Source of the DNA: Frankiales bacterium
GTDB taxonomy: Bacteria; Actinomycetota; Actinomycetes; Mycobacteriales; SCTD01
Assembly: GCA_025966295.1 (NCBI GenBank)
Contig: JAOPVD010000337.1
Span: forward strand, 1 to 5,218
Length of the DNA stretch: 5,218 bases
Direction of reading: 5' to 3'
Position numbers and translations under genes: made by a program. Below the pieces are notes generated by a model, which saw nothing but the letters and a program-made list of their open reading frames with translations, ran no database searches and had not been told where the DNA came from. The stretch's first letter is position 1, and each line of letters opens with the position of its first letter. Below, piece by piece: positions 1-5,218 of the stretch.

Positions 1-279
1 GCGCGGCTGCGCCGCTCGGGCGGCTACGCCCTCGGGCAGGCGGGCGCCGGTGCCGCCGGCGAGCGGGCGACCGCGGCGGTCGACCGCCGGCACGATCGTC
101 GTGCGGCCGTCACCGGGGTGCCCGCGGTGGATGTCGGGCGCGCCCATGGGGACGGGCGTGCCGAACAGCGGGGGTGTGGGGTCGCCGGCGGCGGCGGAGG
201 CCGCCGGGGCGAGGGACAGGGTGACGGCGGCCGCGAGTGCGGCGGCCGCGCACGGACGCGCACGGGAGGTCAGGCGCAC
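1..279 (-). CDS. Secreted protein of unknown function, 5' part only (runs off the left edge)
   Basis: The first 93 codons of a minus-strand gene are visible with no stop; the rest lies beyond base 1. I chose the GTG at 279-277 because a GGAG (plus-strand 285-288) sits five bases ahead of it. The N-terminus is a textbook Sec signal peptide: a basic start (VRLTSRARP, residues 1-9), an Ala/Leu/Val hydrophobic stretch at about 10-26, and an Ala-Ser-Ala signal peptidase I site at 27-29, with a second option just after 31. No twin-arginine motif is present, and Cys10 lies before the hydrophobic stretch, so it is no lipobox cysteine. The mature part begins GDPTPPLFGTPVP and is rich in Pro, Gly and Arg (IHRGHPGDGRTTIVPAVDRRG at about 50-70). 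I recognise no domain. Codons end in G or C almost throughout, as in a real gene here. It is divergent from serA. The product is probably exported or cell-surface; nothing finer can be said. Confidence 0.72.
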   Translation of the reverse strand, partial: MRLTSRARPCAAAALAAAVTLSLAPAASAAAGDPTPPLFGTPVPMGAPDIHRGHPGDGRTTIVPAVDRRGRPLAGGTGARLPEGVAARAAQPR

Positions 280-284
280 ACGAA

Positions 285-288
285 CTCC
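285..288 (-). promoter_or_regulatory. Ribosome binding site of the minus-strand secreted-protein gene
   Basis: On the minus strand this reads GGAG (inside CTGGAG, 290-285), five bases before the GTG at 279-277. It decides the start: another GTG at 281-279 is out of frame and meets TGA after three codons. Confidence 0.6.
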
Positions 289-399
289 AGGTGATGATTT
301 GTGGGGGGATTGCGGGCCATCCTCTCAGGCCGTCGCCCCGCTGTCCGCGAGACCCCGGGACGCGCTCGCTAGGGTTGGCTCACCTGCCGGACCGCACCT

Positions 400-404
400 G
401 AGGA
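400..404 (+). promoter_or_regulatory. Ribosome binding site of serA
   Basis: GAGGA lies five bases before GTG 410. It fixes the serA start and argues against using the in-frame open stretch that extends back to about base 50. Confidence 0.75.
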
Positions 405-409
405 CACCT

Positions 410-1999
410 GTGACCCGTCCCGTCGTCCTCATCGCCGAGGAGCTCGCCCCGTCCGTCCTGGCCGTCCTGGGGGACGGCTTCGAGATCCGGCACGTCGACG
501 GCGCCGACCGGGCCGCGCTGCTGCCCGCGCTCGCGGACGCGGAAGCCCTGCTCGTCCGCAGCGCCACCCAGGTCGACGCCCAGGCGCTGGCCGCGGCCCC
601 GCGCCTGAAGGTCGTGGCCCGGGCCGGCATCGGGCTCGACAACGTCGACGTGCCGGCGGCCACCGCTCGCGGCGTCATGGTCGTCAACGCGCCGCAGAGC
701 AACGTCGTCAGCGCCGCCGAGCAGGCCGTCGCGCTGCTGCTGGCCTGCGCCCGCAACATCGCGCCGGCCAACCAGGCGCTCAAGGCCGGCAAGTGGCAGC
801 GCTCGAAGTGGACAGGCGTGGAGGTCGCGGACAAGACCGTGGGCGTCGTCGGGCTCGGTCGCATCGGGGTGCTGTTCGCGCAGCGGATGAGCGCGTTCGG
901 CACCCGCCTGATCGCCTACGACCCCTACATCTCGACCGCCCGCGCCGCCCAGATCGGCGTCAAGCTGGTCAGCCTCGAGGAGCTGCTGCGCGAGAGCGAC
1001 TTCATCTCCATCCACCTGCCCAAGACGCCCGAGACGGTCGGTCTCATCGGCAAGGAGCAACTCGCCCTCTGCAAGCCGACCGTGCGCATCATCAACGCCG
1101 CGCGGGGCGGGCTGGTCGACGAGCAGGCGCTCGCCGAGGCGCTGGCCAACGGCCAGGTCGCCGGCGCCGGCCTCGACGTGTTCGCCACCGAGCCGTGCAC
1201 CGACTCGCCGCTGTTCGGCTTCGACTCCGTGGTGGTCAGCCCGCACCTGGGCGCGTCCACGACGGAGGCCCAGGACAAGGCCGGGATCGCGGTGGCGCAC
1301 TCGGTCAAGCTCGCCCTCGAGGGCGAGTTCGTCCCGGACGCCGTCAACGTCCAGGCCGGTGGCGTGGTCGTGGAGGAGATCCGGCCGGCGCTGCCGCTGG
1401 TCGAGAAGCTGGGCCGGGTCTTCACCGCGCTCGCCGGGGGAGTGGCCGCCACCGTCGAGGTCGAGGTCCGGGGCGAGATCACGGCGTACGACGTCTCGGT
1501 GCTCCAGCTCGCGGCCCTCAAGGGCGTGTTCGCCGACGTCGTCGAGGAGCAGGTGAGCTTCGTCAACGCCCCCGCCCTGGCGGCCGAGCGCGGCGTCGAG
1601 GTGTCGCTGACCTCCAACCCCGACAGCCCGGACTTCCGCAGCCTCATCACCGTCAAGGGCGTGCTGCCGAACGGCGACACGGTCAGCGTGTCGGGCACGC
1701 TCTCGGGGCCGCGGCAGGTCGAGAAGCTCACCGAGGTCGACGGCTTCGACGTCGACATCCTGCCCGCGGAGCACCTGGTGTTCTTCCGCTACGCCGACCG
1801 GCCGGGAGTCGTCGGCACCGTCGGTGCCGCCCTGGGCCAGGCGCAGGTCAACATCGCCGGCGCCCAGGTCAGCCGCACCTCGCAGGGCGGCGACGCGCTG
1901 ATGGCGCTGACCGTGGACTCGGCCGTCCCGGCCGACGTGCTCGACCGGATCACCGCCGCGATCGGGGCGCAGTCGGCGCGCTCGGTCGACCTGGTCTAG
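410..1999 (+). CDS. serA: D-3-phosphoglycerate dehydrogenase, long form with ASB and ACT domains
   Basis: This cytosolic enzyme oxidises 3-phosphoglycerate to 3-phosphohydroxypyruvate with NAD+, the first step of the phosphorylated serine pathway. The product is 529 residues from GTG 410, essentially the 528 of M. tuberculosis SerA. The start of the substrate-binding domain is followed by the NAD-binding domain with its GxGxxG loop (G148-L-G-R-I-G153). The catalytic Arg232 (NAARGGLVDE), Glu261 (GLDVFATEP) and His279 (SPHLGAST) are present, each one position from the M. tuberculosis numbering. An intervening (ASB) domain covers about 305-452 and a C-terminal ACT domain about 456-529 (FFRYADRPGVVG). 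Tyr461, Asp463 and Asn481 match, as I recall, the serine effector site of the M. tuberculosis enzyme, so serine feedback is likely. An alpha/beta hydrolase gene follows after 23 bases. No damage is seen. Function is highly certain. Confidence 0.97.
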   Translation: MTRPVVLIAEELAPSVLAVLGDGFEIRHVDGADRAALLPALADAEALLVRSATQVDAQALAAAPRLKVVARAGIGLDNVDVPAATARGVMVVNAPQSNVVSAAEQAVALLLACARNIAPANQALKAGKWQRSKWTGVEVADKTVGVVGLGRIGVLFAQRMSAFGTRLIAYDPYISTARAAQIGVKLVSLEELLRESDFISIHLPKTPETVGLIGKEQLALCKPTVRIINAARGGLVDEQALAEALANGQVAGAGLDVFATEPCTDSPLFGFDSVVVSPHLGASTTEAQDKAGIAVAHSVKLALEGEFVPDAVNVQAGGVVVEEIRPALPLVEKLGRVFTALAGGVAATVEVEVRGEITAYDVSVLQLAALKGVFADVVEEQVSFVNAPALAAERGVEVSLTSNPDSPDFRSLITVKGVLPNGDTVSVSGTLSGPRQVEKLTEVDGFDVDILPAEHLVFFRYADRPGVVGTVGAALGQAQVNIAGAQVSRTSQGGDALMALTVDSAVPADVLDRITAAIGAQSARSVDLV

Positions 2000-2012
2000 T
2001 GACGTAGCGGGT

Positions 2013-2018
2013 GAGGAG
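2013..2018 (+). promoter_or_regulatory. Ribosome binding site deciding the hydrolase start
   Basis: GAGGAG sits four bases before GTG 2023. The upstream in-frame GTG at 2011 overlaps this site and has no Shine-Dalgarno sequence of its own, so 2023 is preferred. Confidence 0.7.
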
Positions 2019-2022
2019 CAGC

Positions 2023-2874
2023 GTGGCCACTTTCGCGTCCTACGACGGCGCCCAGCTCAGCTACACCACGGTCGGCGACGGGCCGCCGCTGGTCTGCGTC
2101 CCCGGGGGACCGGGCCGGGCCGTCGCCTACCTCGAGGACCTCGCCGGCCTGTCGGCGGTGCGGACCCTGGTGCTGCTCGATCTGCGGGCCACCGGTCAGA
2201 GCGAGGTGCCGGGCGACCCGGAGACGCTGCGCTTCGACCGGATGGCGCTTGACCTGGAGGCGCTCCGCGAGCACCTCGGGCTGGCGGCGCTCGACGTGCT
2301 GGCGCACTCGGCGGGCAGCATCGTCGCGCAGGCCTGGGCCAGCGCCCACCCCGACCGGGTCGGGGCGCTGGTGCTCGTCACGCCTTCCGACCGGCTGCAG
2401 GGCGGTAGCCGCGCGGACCTGCCGCAGATCCGCGCCCTGTTCGCCGGCGAGCCCTGGTACGCCGACGCGCAGGAGGCGCAGGACGCCTTCGACGACGGCG
2501 CCCTGCCCTCGCAGCGGGCCAGCCTGGAGCGCGCGACCCGGCCGTTCTTCTACGGCCGCTGGGACGCGCGCACCCAGGCGCACGCCGCCAGCGCCGACCG
2601 GCAGAGCAGCAAGCGGGCCCAGCTCGGCTTCTCCGCAGGCAGTGAGCAGGTCGACGTGACGGGGCTGCTCGCCGGCCTGCGCCAGGTCACCGCGCCGGTG
2701 CTGGTGGTCGGCGGCAGCCGGGACGCGCTGACCGGCGTGGACAGCGTGCAGGCGGTCGCCGGCTGCTTCCCGAAGGCGATGACCGTGGTCCTCGACGGGG
2801 CCGGTCACTTCCCCTGGGTCGACCAGCCTGAGGGGTTCCGTTCGGCAGTCGCGGGTTTCCTGGGTACCCTGTGA
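2023..2874 (+). CDS. Alpha/beta hydrolase, resembling the proline iminopeptidase branch
   Basis: The product is a 283-residue single-domain alpha/beta hydrolase with no signal peptide, so probably cytoplasmic. The oxyanion-hole loop reads VPGGPGR (26-32), close to the HGGPG of proline iminopeptidases (family S33). The nucleophile elbow is LAHSAGS (93-99) with Ser96; Ala94 takes the place of the usual first Gly of G-x-S-x-G. The strand-after-beta-4 motif LLDLRATGQSE (51-61) is also typical. The remaining triad members are probably Asp234 (VVGGSRDALTG) and His262 (DGAGHFPWVDQPEGF). A helical cap occupies roughly 125-205. All catalytic residues are present, so it should be active, but the substrate (peptide, ester, lactone or other) cannot be told. 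It lies 23 bases after serA on the same strand, so co-transcription is likely. Its last bases appear to hold the promoter of the leuA leader. A role in serine or leucine metabolism is not shown. Confidence 0.9.
   Translation: MATFASYDGAQLSYTTVGDGPPLVCVPGGPGRAVAYLEDLAGLSAVRTLVLLDLRATGQSEVPGDPETLRFDRMALDLEALREHLGLAALDVLAHSAGSIVAQAWASAHPDRVGALVLVTPSDRLQGGSRADLPQIRALFAGEPWYADAQEAQDAFDDGALPSQRASLERATRPFFYGRWDARTQAHAASADRQSSKRAQLGFSAGSEQVDVTGLLAGLRQVTAPVLVVGGSRDALTGVDSVQAVAGCFPKAMTVVLDGAGHFPWVDQPEGFRSAVAGFLGTL
2865..2870 (+). promoter_or_regulatory. Candidate -10 box of the leuA leader, inside the hydrolase gene
   Basis: TACCCT fits the actinobacterial -10 consensus TAnnnT. Six bases separate it from the A of ATG 2877, the usual distance to a transcription start, so the RNA would begin at or next to that A. 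The -35 region is weak: the best match is TTCGGC at 2841-2846 with an 18-base spacer. The box is inside the last codons of the hydrolase gene, so upstream read-through could also reach leuA. Confidence 0.5.
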
Positions 2875-2876
2875 CC

Positions 2877-2921
2877 ATGGCGAGCCTGCTCCTTACGGGC
2901 CGCGACGGGGCCTCTTCCTGA
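2877..2921 (+). CDS. Leucine-rich leader peptide of leuA (14 residues)
   Basis: ATG 2877 opens a 14-codon frame, MASLLLTGRDGASS, ending at TGA 2919-2921. Codons 4-6 (2886-2894) are three leucines in a row, CTG CTC CTT; CTT is rare in this window. This is the hallmark of an attenuator leader: translation slows at these codons when charged leucyl-tRNA is short. There is no Shine-Dalgarno sequence ahead of the ATG, and the candidate -10 box ends six bases before it, so I infer translation of a leaderless mRNA. The peptide ends before the leuA ribosome binding site, and its codons overlap the first strand of a predicted RNA stem. It probably acts only in cis. Leucine-codon leaders before branched-chain amino-acid genes are known in bacteria; the leaderless start is my inference. 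Confidence 0.65.
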   Translation: MASLLLTGRDGASS

Positions 2922-2972
2922 AGGCCGGCTCCCTGTCGCGGGTTGACGTGCTGGCCGCACCCCGTTCGACAC

Positions 2973-2977
2973 AGGAG
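2973..2977 (+). promoter_or_regulatory. Ribosome binding site of leuA
   Basis: AGGAG lies ten bases before GTG 2988, slightly far but acceptable. It can be masked by pairing of 2974-2979 with 2927-2932 in the leader RNA, which would link leader folding to leuA translation. Confidence 0.6.
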
Positions 2978-2987
2978 CCCGAGACCC

Positions 2988-4658
2988 GTGAACTTCCAGC
3001 GCTACCAGCCCTTCTCGCCCGTTCAGCTGCCTGACCGCACCTGGCCGGAGCAGGTCCTCACCAAGGCCCCGCAGTGGTGCAGCGTCGACCTGCGTGACGG
3101 CAACCAGGCCCTCATCGAGCCGATGGACGCCGACCGCAAGTTGCGGATGTTCCGGCTGCTCGTCGAGATGGGCTACAAGGAGATCGAGGTCGGCTTCCCG
3201 GCCGCCTCCTCCACCGACTTCGACTTCCTCCGGCTCCTGGTCGAGCAGGACCTGGTACCCGACGACGTCACCATCCAGGTGCTGACGCAGGCCCGCGAGG
3301 AGCTCATCGAGCGGACCGTGCAGTCGCTGGTCGGCTTCAAGGGCACCGCCCTCATCCACCTCTACAACAGCACCTCGACGCTGCAGCGCCGGGTGGTCTT
3401 CGGCCTGGACAAGGACGGCATCAAGGACATCGCGGTCCAGGGCGCCACCTGGTGCAAGAAGTACGCCGAGCAGCTGCTGCAGGGCACCACCGTGCGCTGG
3501 CAGTACAGCCCCGAGTCCTTCACCGGCACCGAGCTGGACTACGCCGTCGAGGTCTGCGAGGCGGTGATGGACGTGTGGCAGCCGACCCCCGAGGTGCCGG
3601 TGGTCCTCAACCTGCCGGCCACCGTGGAGATGAGCACGCCCAACGTCTACGCCGACCAGATCGAGTGGTTCATCCGCGCGCTCGGCGCGCGCCGCTCCAG
3701 CGTCATCGTCTCCCTGCACCCCCACAACGACCGCGGTACGGCGGTCGCCGCCGCCGAGCAGGGCCTGATGGCCGGCGCCGACCGGGTCGAGGGCTGCCTG
3801 TTCGGCAACGGCGAGCGCACCGGCAACGTCTGCCTGGTGACGCTGGGTCTCAACCTGGTCAGCCAGGGCATCGACGGCCGGATCGACTTCAGCGACATCG
3901 ACGAGATCCGGCGCACCGTCGAGCACTGCAACCAGCTGCCGGTGCACCCGCGCCACCCGTACGGCGGGGAGCTGGTCTACACCGCCTTCTCCGGCTCGCA
4001 CCAGGACGCCATCAAGAAGGGCCTGGAGGCGATGGAGCGGGACGCGGCCGCGGCCGGCGTACCGGTCGACGACTTCCGCTGGGAGGTGCCGTACCTGCCG
4101 ATCGACCCCAAGGACGTCGGGCGCACCTACGAGGCCGTGATCCGGGTCAACAGCCAGTCCGGTAAGGGCGGCGTGGCCTACGTGCTCAAGAACGAGCACC
4201 ACCTCGACCTGCCGCGCCGCATGCAGATCGAGTTCTCCCGGATCGTGCAGCAGGTCGCCGACGGCGAGGGCGGGGAGATCTCCCCGGTCCGGATCTGGGA
4301 GCTGTTCCAGCAGACCTACCTCAACGACGGCCCGCTCGGGCTGGTGTCGTACACGCACAGCAGCGCCGACAACGACCACATCCAGGCGATCGTCACCTGG
4401 CGCGGCGAGCGGCACACCCTGACGGGCACCGGCAACGGCCCGATCGCGGCCTTCGTGCACGCCCTGTCGCAGCTCGACCTCGACGTCCGGGTGCTCGACT
4501 ACGCCGAGCACGCCACCGGCGCGGGGGAGGAGGCGCAGGCCGCGTCCTACCTCGAGCTGGCGGTCGCGGGCCAGGTGCTGTGGGGCTGCGGGGTGCACCC
4601 GAGCAACGTCACGTCGACGCTGCGCGCCATCGTCAGCGGCGTCAACCGCACGCTCTGA
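2988..4658 (+). CDS. leuA: 2-isopropylmalate synthase
   Basis: This cytosolic enzyme condenses acetyl-CoA with 2-oxoisovalerate to 2-isopropylmalate, the first committed step of leucine synthesis. The product is 556 residues from GTG 2988, which has AGGAG upstream; an in-frame TTG at 2943 lies inside the leader structure and lacks such a site. The N-terminal TIM barrel carries both signatures of the HMG-CoA lyase-like family: LRDGNQ at 35-40 with Lys51, and LHPHNDRG at 243-250. Asp37, His244 and His246 are the expected metal ligands. GCLFGNGERTGN is the usual active-site loop. The C-terminal leucine-binding domain (about 430-556) includes GTGNGPIAAFVHAL and ends VSGVNRTL. The sequence is of the long actinobacterial/fungal type, but is shorter than M. 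tuberculosis LeuA (644) and lacks its internal repeats. Control is probably double: leucine inhibition of the enzyme and the leader RNA. Function is highly certain. Confidence 0.97.
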   Translation: MNFQRYQPFSPVQLPDRTWPEQVLTKAPQWCSVDLRDGNQALIEPMDADRKLRMFRLLVEMGYKEIEVGFPAASSTDFDFLRLLVEQDLVPDDVTIQVLTQAREELIERTVQSLVGFKGTALIHLYNSTSTLQRRVVFGLDKDGIKDIAVQGATWCKKYAEQLLQGTTVRWQYSPESFTGTELDYAVEVCEAVMDVWQPTPEVPVVLNLPATVEMSTPNVYADQIEWFIRALGARRSSVIVSLHPHNDRGTAVAAAEQGLMAGADRVEGCLFGNGERTGNVCLVTLGLNLVSQGIDGRIDFSDIDEIRRTVEHCNQLPVHPRHPYGGELVYTAFSGSHQDAIKKGLEAMERDAAAAGVPVDDFRWEVPYLPIDPKDVGRTYEAVIRVNSQSGKGGVAYVLKNEHHLDLPRRMQIEFSRIVQQVADGEGGEISPVRIWELFQQTYLNDGPLGLVSYTHSSADNDHIQAIVTWRGERHTLTGTGNGPIAAFVHALSQLDLDVRVLDYAEHATGAGEEAQAASYLELAVAGQVLWGCGVHPSNVTSTLRAIVSGVNRTL

Positions 4659-4679
4659 GGACGAGCGGCGCCCCTTTCC

Positions 4680-5218
4680 GTGCTGACCCGCCCCGCTGTC
4701 CGCATGCCGCGGGTTGGTACCCCGGTGCAGCTGCTGATGGCCGCCTCCGCCACGAGCAGCTTCGACCGGTTCGTCACCGGGCCGGTGCTGCTCAGCCTGG
4801 CAGCCGGGCTGTCGGTGTCGCTCGGCAGCGCGGCGGCCGCGGCCTCCTGGTACTACCTGCTCTACGGCCTCAGCCAACCGGTGTGGGGACTGCTGAGCGA
4901 CCGGTTCGGCCGGGTCCGGACGATGCGGGCGGCGATGACCGTCGCGGCGCTCGCCGGCGGGTGCGCGGTGGTGGCCCCGACCTTCGGGGCCCTCGTCGTC
5001 GCGCGGGCGGTGACCGGTGCGGCGATGGGCGCGGTGGTGCCGACCTGCCTCGTCTACGTCGGTGACGCGGTGCCGCTCGACCGACGGCAGCACAGCCTCA
5101 CCGACCTCAACGCGGCGAGCGCCACCGGTATCACCCTCGCCACGGCGCTCGGCGGCGTGCTGGCCGCGACCGTGTCCTGGCGGGCGGCCTTCGCCGTACC
5201 GGCGGTGGGGGCGGCCCT
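4680..5218 (+). CDS. MFS transporter, N-terminal part (cut by the right edge)
   Basis: An open frame of 179 codons continues past the window end. It is the start of a 12- or 14-helix inner-membrane transporter. Helices are visible at about residues 17-45, 52-72, 85-103, 105-127 and 146-165. Between helices 2 and 3 is the MFS motif A, GLLSDRFGRVR (70-80, with Gly70, Asp74, Arg75 and Gly77). Helix 4 starts with RAVTG (Arg109, Gly113), the proton-coupling motif B. WRAAF (167-171) typically precedes helix 6. Helix 5 has only a degenerate form of the antiporter motif C. Family membership is clear; substrate is not, though drug or metabolite efflux is the usual guess. The start is uncertain: GTG 4680 gives the longest product, but ATG 4704, GTG 4725 and ATG 4737 are in frame and none has a good ribosome binding site. 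Only 21 bases follow the leuA stop, with no terminator seen, so read-through from leuA is possible. Confidence 0.85.
   Translation, partial: MLTRPAVRMPRVGTPVQLLMAASATSSFDRFVTGPVLLSLAAGLSVSLGSAAAAASWYYLLYGLSQPVWGLLSDRFGRVRTMRAAMTVAALAGGCAVVAPTFGALVVARAVTGAAMGAVVPTCLVYVGDAVPLDRRQHSLTDLNAASATGITLATALGGVLAATVSWRAAFAVPAVGAA

Larger units (their letters stand above)
280..409. promoter_or_regulatory. Divergent intergenic region between the secreted-protein gene and serA
   Basis: These 130 bases separate the starts of two divergent genes, so promoters for both should lie here. It includes the most AT-rich patch of the left end (about 293-310). On the plus strand TAGGGT at 370-375 fits the actinobacterial -10 pattern TAnnnT and would start transcription near 381-382, giving a serA leader of about 28 bases; I see no good -35 box at the matching distance. 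CACCTG occurs three times just before serA (381, 395, 405), and its reverse complement CAGGTG once at 288-293. No convincing minus-strand -10 box was found. Confidence 0.4.
2877..2987 (+). ncRNA. leuA leader RNA with predicted pseudoknot (candidate LEU element)
   Basis: This cis-acting leader covers the whole leuA untranslated region. Stem 1 pairs 2900-2910 with 2931-2941: eleven pairs with one G-U. Stem 2 pairs GGCCGGC at 2923-2929, inside the stem 1 loop, with GCTGGCC at 2950-2956: seven pairs with one G-U. Together they form an H-type pseudoknot with connecting loops of 12, 1 and 8 bases; the 8-base loop may force stem 1 to open by a few pairs. A competing fold pairs 2927-2932 with 2974-2979 and 2934-2938 with 2967-2971, covering the leuA ribosome binding site. 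A conserved pseudoknot called the LEU element has been reported upstream of leuA in most Actinobacteria; this is very probably an instance. I see no U-run, so control may act on translation or through a U-less terminator. Confidence 0.6.

Noticed and set aside
24..263. A Pro/Ser/Arg-rich minus-strand frame of 79 codons
   Set aside because: It is out of frame with the signal-peptide reading at 279-1, has low-complexity composition and no ribosome binding site.
50..409. In-frame plus-strand extension of serA back to about base 50, which would add 120 residues
   Set aside because: The extension has no homology-like pattern, overlaps the signal-peptide gene on the other strand, and has no ribosome binding site. 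GTG 410 has GAGGA five bases ahead and gives the family's normal length with catalytic residues at the expected positions.
793..2007. A second plus-strand frame of 404 codons inside serA
   Set aside because: It is extremely rich in Arg, Gly and Pro with no recognisable domain, a typical frame-shifted shadow of a GC-rich gene. The serA frame is intact.
2900..2941. A classical intrinsic terminator formed by the 11-pair stem
   Set aside because: The stem is real on paper, but the bases after it are GC-rich with no U-run. A U-less terminator is possible but cannot be supported, so I describe the stem only as part of the leader RNA.
2943..2987. TTG 2943 as an earlier leuA start, adding 15 residues
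   Set aside because: There is no Shine-Dalgarno sequence before it and it falls within the folded leader RNA. GTG 2988 has AGGAG upstream and gives the usual N-terminus.
2805..5093. A 762-codon open frame on the minus strand opposite leuA and the transporter
   Set aside because: It mirrors the codon bias of the plus-strand genes, and its Asp/Glu/Arg/Val-rich composition is what antisense reading of GC-rich genes gives. leuA and the MFS gene on the plus strand have unmistakable family motifs. The same applies to the long minus-strand frames opposite serA (380-1774) and the hydrolase (1996-2808).
1..5218. tRNA or rRNA genes, CRISPR arrays, insertion sequences, phage or defence genes
   Set aside because: I looked for repeat-spacer patterns, terminal inverted repeats, transposase or integrase motifs and tRNA-like arms and saw none. 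The region reads as core metabolism.

Overview
The window comes from a very GC-rich genome with strong G/C preference at third codon positions and several GTG starts. Both amino-acid biosynthesis proteins are of the actinobacterial kind: a long D-3-phosphoglycerate dehydrogenase (PGDH) and a long 2-isopropylmalate synthase. I infer a high-GC actinobacterium; the genus cannot be read from the sequence.

Layout, left to right. (1) 1-279, minus strand: the 5' end of a gene for a secreted protein of unknown function. It starts with GTG, has a good ribosome binding site and a clear signal peptide, and runs off the left edge. (2) 280-409: the divergent intergenic region shared with serA. (3) 410-1999, plus: serA, the first enzyme of the phosphorylated serine pathway. 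(4) 2023-2874, plus: an alpha/beta hydrolase 23 bases downstream, probably co-transcribed with serA. (5) 2865-2987: a compact regulatory region. It holds a candidate -10 box inside the end of the hydrolase gene, a 14-residue leader peptide with three consecutive leucine codons that appears to be translated leaderless, and RNA able to form a pseudoknot. This fits the LEU element described upstream of actinobacterial leuA. (6) 2988-4658, plus: leuA, the first committed step of leucine synthesis. (7) 4680-5218, plus: the 5' part of a major facilitator superfamily (MFS) transporter, cut by the right edge.

How the parts relate. SerA draws 3-phosphoglycerate from glycolysis into serine, glycine and one-carbon metabolism, and carries a C-terminal domain expected to sense serine. 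LeuA condenses 2-oxoisovalerate with acetyl-CoA, and carries a C-terminal domain expected to sense leucine. Both therefore have allosteric control built in, and leuA appears to add a leucine-codon-dependent RNA switch. The hydrolase and the transporter have no evident role in either pathway; their placement may be only transcriptional.

The central genes are ordinary. The part most worth a second look is the 123 bases before leuA: leader peptide start, pseudoknot and a competing fold over the leuA ribosome binding site are packed together, and the promoter lies within the preceding gene.
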